DNA of 64,000 bases from Paracoccus sp. SCSIO 75233 (GTDB lineage: Bacteria > Pseudomonadota > Alphaproteobacteria > Rhodobacterales > Rhodobacteraceae). The translations under genes were made by a program, and so were the position numbers. Positions 61,360 through 64,000 of this stretch are shown here, piece by piece (the stretch's first letter is position 1; every line of letters starts with the position of its first letter). The stretch is from assembly GCF_027912675.1 (NCBI RefSeq), contig NZ_CP115760.1:78542-142541 (forward strand). Reading direction: 5' to 3'. Under the pieces are notes generated by a model, which searched no databases, was not told the origin of the DNA, and was given only the letters and a program-made list of their open reading frames with translations.

Positions 61360-61576
61360 GTGCGTCGTCGCGGCTCAGACGTTCTGCTGCGGACAACTTG
61401 CCCCGGAAGCGGCGCAGGCCGGTAAGTACCTCATCCGCACGAGCAAGGCGACGGACTCTGACCCGACCGTCGTCCTTGACCAGGTCGATCTGATCACCCT
61501 CCTTGAGACCAAGCTCTCGGACGAGCTCCGCGGGCAAACGGACGGCCAGCGAGTTACCCCATTTTGCGACCTGCAT
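61349..61576 (-). CDS. vapB: AbrB-type antitoxin VapB
   Basis: 75 residues from the ATG at 61576: swapped-hairpin AbrB DNA-binding domain (VAKWGNSLAVRLPAELVREL then GLKEGDQIDLV) and a C-terminal toxin-binding tail. With vapC it forms a plasmid-maintenance module next to repA. The start is chosen because the family begins at this Met; the upstream extension lacks homologous features. Confidence 0.9.
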   Translation of the reverse strand: MQVAKWGNSLAVRLPAELVRELGLKEGDQIDLVKDDGRVRVRRLARADEVLTGLRRFRGKLSAAERLSRDDAHER

Positions 61577-61784
61577 CGTGACCTCCCATGCGGATATACG
61601 TCTTGTAATGTATATCCGAAAGGTTCCTAAGACAAGCCTGCCGCAAACCCTAGCTACTCTTGTGCATGACGCAGCGACTGACACCAAATCTAGAAAGAGC
61701 TTGCACGAATCTGATAGCTCGGGCAATAGTCTCGATAAATAACGCGCGATCACATAAAAAACGCGCCCACGAATCGAGGCAGAG

Positions 61785-62978
61785 ATGAGCGAAGCTGAGC
61801 AGGACCTGGACATTGCCATCGGGCACTACGCAGAGCTTCTTGCGTCCAATCTTCATGCGCAACGTGCTGCCCACTTCCCTCCCGACGCCAAAAAAGTCAT
61901 GCGCAGCCTGACCAGCGGCGAGGCGGCCGAGTTGCTTGGCGTCGATCATACCTACCTTCGCAAGCTTCATCGAGAAGGAAAGATCGCTGACGTCGAAACC
62001 ACTGCGGGCAGCCACCGGCGATATACCCTCGATGATATCTGGGAGATTCGCCACGCTCTTGAGGCAAACGCGAAGAAGCCTGGAACCTACGTTCCGGGGC
62101 GTCGTGCCGGTGACGAGCTTCAGATTGTTTCTGTTGTGAACTTCAAAGGCGGGTCCGGGAAAACGACAACATCCGCTCACCTTGCACAGCGCTTGGCTCT
62201 CAAGGGATATCGTGTCCTTGCGATCGATCTGGACCCCCAGGCATCCCTTTCCGCGCTGCATGGCATCCAGCCTGAGCTGGACCTGATGGAGGGTGGCACG
62301 CTGTATGATGCGGTTCGCTACGATGAACCGGTCCCGATCTCGGACGTGATCCGCAAGACCTACATCCGTGGTCTTGACCTGATTCCCGGGAACCTCGAGC
62401 TCATGGAATTCGAACATGAGACACCGGCAGCCATTCAGCGTGGCGGCGCCCGCGCATTCTTTGCCCGTGTGCGCGACGCGCTCGACAGTGTCGAAGCGGA
62501 CTATGACGTCGTCGTCATCGACTGTCCGCCGCAGCTTGGTTTTTTAACCATGTCCGCCCTTTCAGCATCTTCAGGGGTGCTTGTTACCGTTCACCCCCAA
62601 ATGCTCGATCTGATGTCCATGTCGCAGTTTTTGCGCATGACCGCTGATCTGCTTGGCGTCATCCGGGATGCTGGCGCAAACCTTCGCTTCGACTGGCTGC
62701 GCTTTCTGCCGACCCGCTACAAGGTGGGTGATGCCCCGCAGACCGAGGTCATTGCTTTCATCCGGGGTCTGTTCGGCAGGTCAGTCCTGACCAACCACAT
62801 GGTTGAGTCTACTGCGATCTCTGATGCAGGGCTGACGAAGCAGACGCTCTACGAGGCCGACAAGAAGGACTTCACGCGTCAGACTTTCGATCGTGCAATC
62901 GAATCCATGAACGCCGTCAACGACGAGATCGCGGCGATCATCCAGAACACGTGGGGACGCAATGGCAAGAAAGCCTAA
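61785..62978 (+). CDS. repA: plasmid partitioning ATPase RepA (ParA-like)
   Basis: 397 residues: N-terminal HTH (LTSGEAAELLGVDHTYLRKL), deviant Walker A NFKGGSGKTTTSAHLAQ, Walker B VVVIDCPPQLGFLT. Partitions the plasmid with RepB and represses the repABC promoter. First gene of the repABC operon, preceded by GAGGCAGAG; overlaps repB by 17 bp. Confidence 0.94.
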   Translation: MSEAEQDLDIAIGHYAELLASNLHAQRAAHFPPDAKKVMRSLTSGEAAELLGVDHTYLRKLHREGKIADVETTAGSHRRYTLDDIWEIRHALEANAKKPGTYVPGRRAGDELQIVSVVNFKGGSGKTTTSAHLAQRLALKGYRVLAIDLDPQASLSALHGIQPELDLMEGGTLYDAVRYDEPVPISDVIRKTYIRGLDLIPGNLELMEFEHETPAAIQRGGARAFFARVRDALDSVEADYDVVVIDCPPQLGFLTMSALSASSGVLVTVHPQMLDLMSMSQFLRMTADLLGVIRDAGANLRFDWLRFLPTRYKVGDAPQTEVIAFIRGLFGRSVLTNHMVESTAISDAGLTKQTLYEADKKDFTRQTFDRAIESMNAVNDEIAAIIQNTWGRNGKKA

Positions 62979-63894
62979 ACTGGGACTGCCACTGCAGACC
63001 CTGCGCAACGCGCCCGACGCTCTTGAAGGGCGCAGGCTGCGCGGCGGCGTTTTCGAAATCGAGCCTGACCAAATCGAAACCACAGGTCGGCTCGATGACA
63101 GGCTGCAGATTGAGACTGCGGGCCTCAAGGCGTCAATTTCCAAGAACGGACAGCGAGTACCAATCCTCGTCCGGCCGCTTGATGGTGATCGCTACAGCCT
63201 GATCTATGGCCGTCGTCGACTGGAAGCTTGCAGAGAACTTGGGATCAAGGTCCGCGCCATTGTCACAGAGATGGAGGGCGATCAGGCACTTCGTGATCAG
63301 CTGTTAGAGAACCAGGAGCGGCGGGATCTAAGCTTCATCGAACGAGCGCTTGTTGCCGCAGCCTTGCTCGACGGTGACCATCTGAGCGCATCCGAACGCA
63401 CTAACAAGGGTGTCGCCGAGGTTCTCAATCTGACCGAGGCAGGAGTGTCGCAGCTGTTAAGCGTGGTCCGCACCGTTGGGGAGGACTTGGTCCTCGCCAT
63501 CGGTGCCGCTCCGGGCATTGGTCGGCCCAGGTGGGAAGAGCTCAAGAAGTTGCTGGGGGCTACGGATGCCGATCGCGAACTGCTTGCAGCTTTGGCGGGT
63601 GAGGCCAAGACATCCTACCAAGGCGGTATTGACGAGAAATCCGATCATGCATTTTTGGCCGTCCTCTCTGCTGCAGGGAAGCCCGAACAGACCACATCCT
63701 CGTCTCGCCCTCGCGGGCGGCCCGGCACGGTGATTCCGGGGGTCGGTGCCGCCACTGTCACGATCGGACGTCGTGGAAAGCAACTCAAGCTCGAGTTGAA
63801 GGCCGAGGAGAGCGATTTTGTCAGCTGGCTTGAGGGCAACGCCCCGCAGCTGATCACCGAGCTTCACGAGCGCTGGAAGCGTTCGGAAGACTGA
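62962..63894 (+). CDS. repB: plasmid partitioning protein RepB (ParB-like)
   Basis: 310 residues: ParB N-terminal nuclease/CTPase-like domain (SKNGQRVPILVRPLDGDRYS and LIYGRRRLEACRELG, then LLENQERRDLSFIERALVA), central HTH (GVAEVLNLTEAGVSQLLSV) and a C-terminal dimerisation part. It binds parS centromeres, none of which I could place with confidence in this window. repC should begin just beyond the right end. Confidence 0.94.
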   Translation: MARKPKLGLPLQTLRNAPDALEGRRLRGGVFEIEPDQIETTGRLDDRLQIETAGLKASISKNGQRVPILVRPLDGDRYSLIYGRRRLEACRELGIKVRAIVTEMEGDQALRDQLLENQERRDLSFIERALVAAALLDGDHLSASERTNKGVAEVLNLTEAGVSQLLSVVRTVGEDLVLAIGAAPGIGRPRWEELKKLLGATDADRELLAALAGEAKTSYQGGIDEKSDHAFLAVLSAAGKPEQTTSSSRPRGRPGTVIPGVGAATVTIGRRGKQLKLELKAEESDFVSWLEGNAPQLITELHERWKRSED

Positions 63895-63940
63895 GGAAGA
63901 GCAACAATCAAAAAGGAGGCACGAGACAGGCAGAAAAGAA

Positions 63941-63974
63941 AAAGGCCCCGAGAAGCAAGCTTCACGAGACCTTT
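63941..63974 (-). terminator. rho-independent terminator of the repB-repC antisense RNA
   Basis: On the minus strand AAAGG...GAAGC-TT-GCTTC...CCTTT folds into a long stem followed by TTTTTCTTTT. Its position after repB matches the 3' end of the small counter-transcribed RNA (incompatibility factor) that represses repC in repABC plasmids. The RNA's promoter would lie to the right, outside the window. Confidence 0.65.
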
Positions 63975-64000
63975 CTTAGGTTTCGCACGGGACCAGCCCG

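Noticed and set aside
61385..61401. Possible parS (GTT...GC...AAC) near vapB
   Set aside because: The sequence is one base too long and lacks the fixed inner positions of the repABC parS consensus; it also lies inside vapB.

Overview
The window looks like part of an extrachromosomal replicon (plasmid or chromid) of an alphaproteobacterium, most likely Rhodobacterales. The main reasons are the repA-repB pair of a repABC replicon at the right end (repC would lie just outside), the GC-rich coding style, a ccoNOQP cluster with ccoS, DUF6522, DUF2189 and RHE_PE00001-type (DUF1612) proteins, and a dense load of insertion sequences. No rRNA, tRNA or CRISPR array was seen.

Layout. 1-2978: the end of a type 1 BREX phage-defence locus (3' part of brxC, then pglX cut off by an IS3-family element). 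2979-6157: an IS3 element and an ISL3-family transposase. 6416-12986 (minus): a tightly overlapped cbb3 oxidase operon (truncated haemoglobin, DUF488, nitronate monooxygenase, ccoS, ccoN, ccoO, ccoQ, ccoP, a 57-residue membrane protein, DUF2189). 13028-16244: DUF6522, gene fragments and an ISKra4-family element. 16266-21369: sbcC and sbcD, divergent from a BrxR/CapW-like WYL regulator. 21386-24734: an IS6 element, a MarR / DNA-alkylation-repair / DUF6616 operon, and a BrnT/BrnA toxin-antitoxin pair. 24780-31732: two kinds of IS110 element, an IS5 element between two perfectly inverted 1,524-bp arms, and a second IS3 copy. 31733-37611: a truncated arginine deiminase with an intact YfcC-type transporter, a heavy-metal P-type ATPase with an unusual CPD motif, and a patatin-like phospholipase.

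37661-46530 (minus) is the most unusual region. It is an eight-gene operon nuoA - [NuoB-like/three heavy-metal-binding domains/NuoD-like fusion] - nuoH - J - K - L - M - N. The membrane subunits L, M, N and K keep their proton-pathway Lys/Glu residues. The peripheral fusion has lost the iron-sulphur cysteines of NuoB and the quinone-site histidine of NuoD, and it carries three Cys/His metal-binding modules with His-rich linkers. No genes for NuoC, E, F, G or I are present. It may be an undescribed complex-I-derived, metal-linked ion-translocating complex.

46787-58444: a metal-resistance island cut by IS256 and IS1380 remnants. It holds CsoR with two operator-like dyads and a broken copper ATPase start, two c-type cytochromes, an L,D-transpeptidase, DUF305, a DsbA-like protein, a Tat-exported multicopper oxidase with a Met-rich segment, and an ars operon (arsR-acr3-arsC-arsH) whose last gene is a chimera of three broken genes. 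58707-64000: a plasmid-type DUF1612 regulator, a serine recombinase, VapBC, repA, repB and an antisense-RNA terminator.

Taken together the replicon appears to combine metal detoxification, microaerobic respiration and (now broken) phage defence, heavily remodelled by insertion sequences. All functional calls are by reading the sequence; no database search was run.
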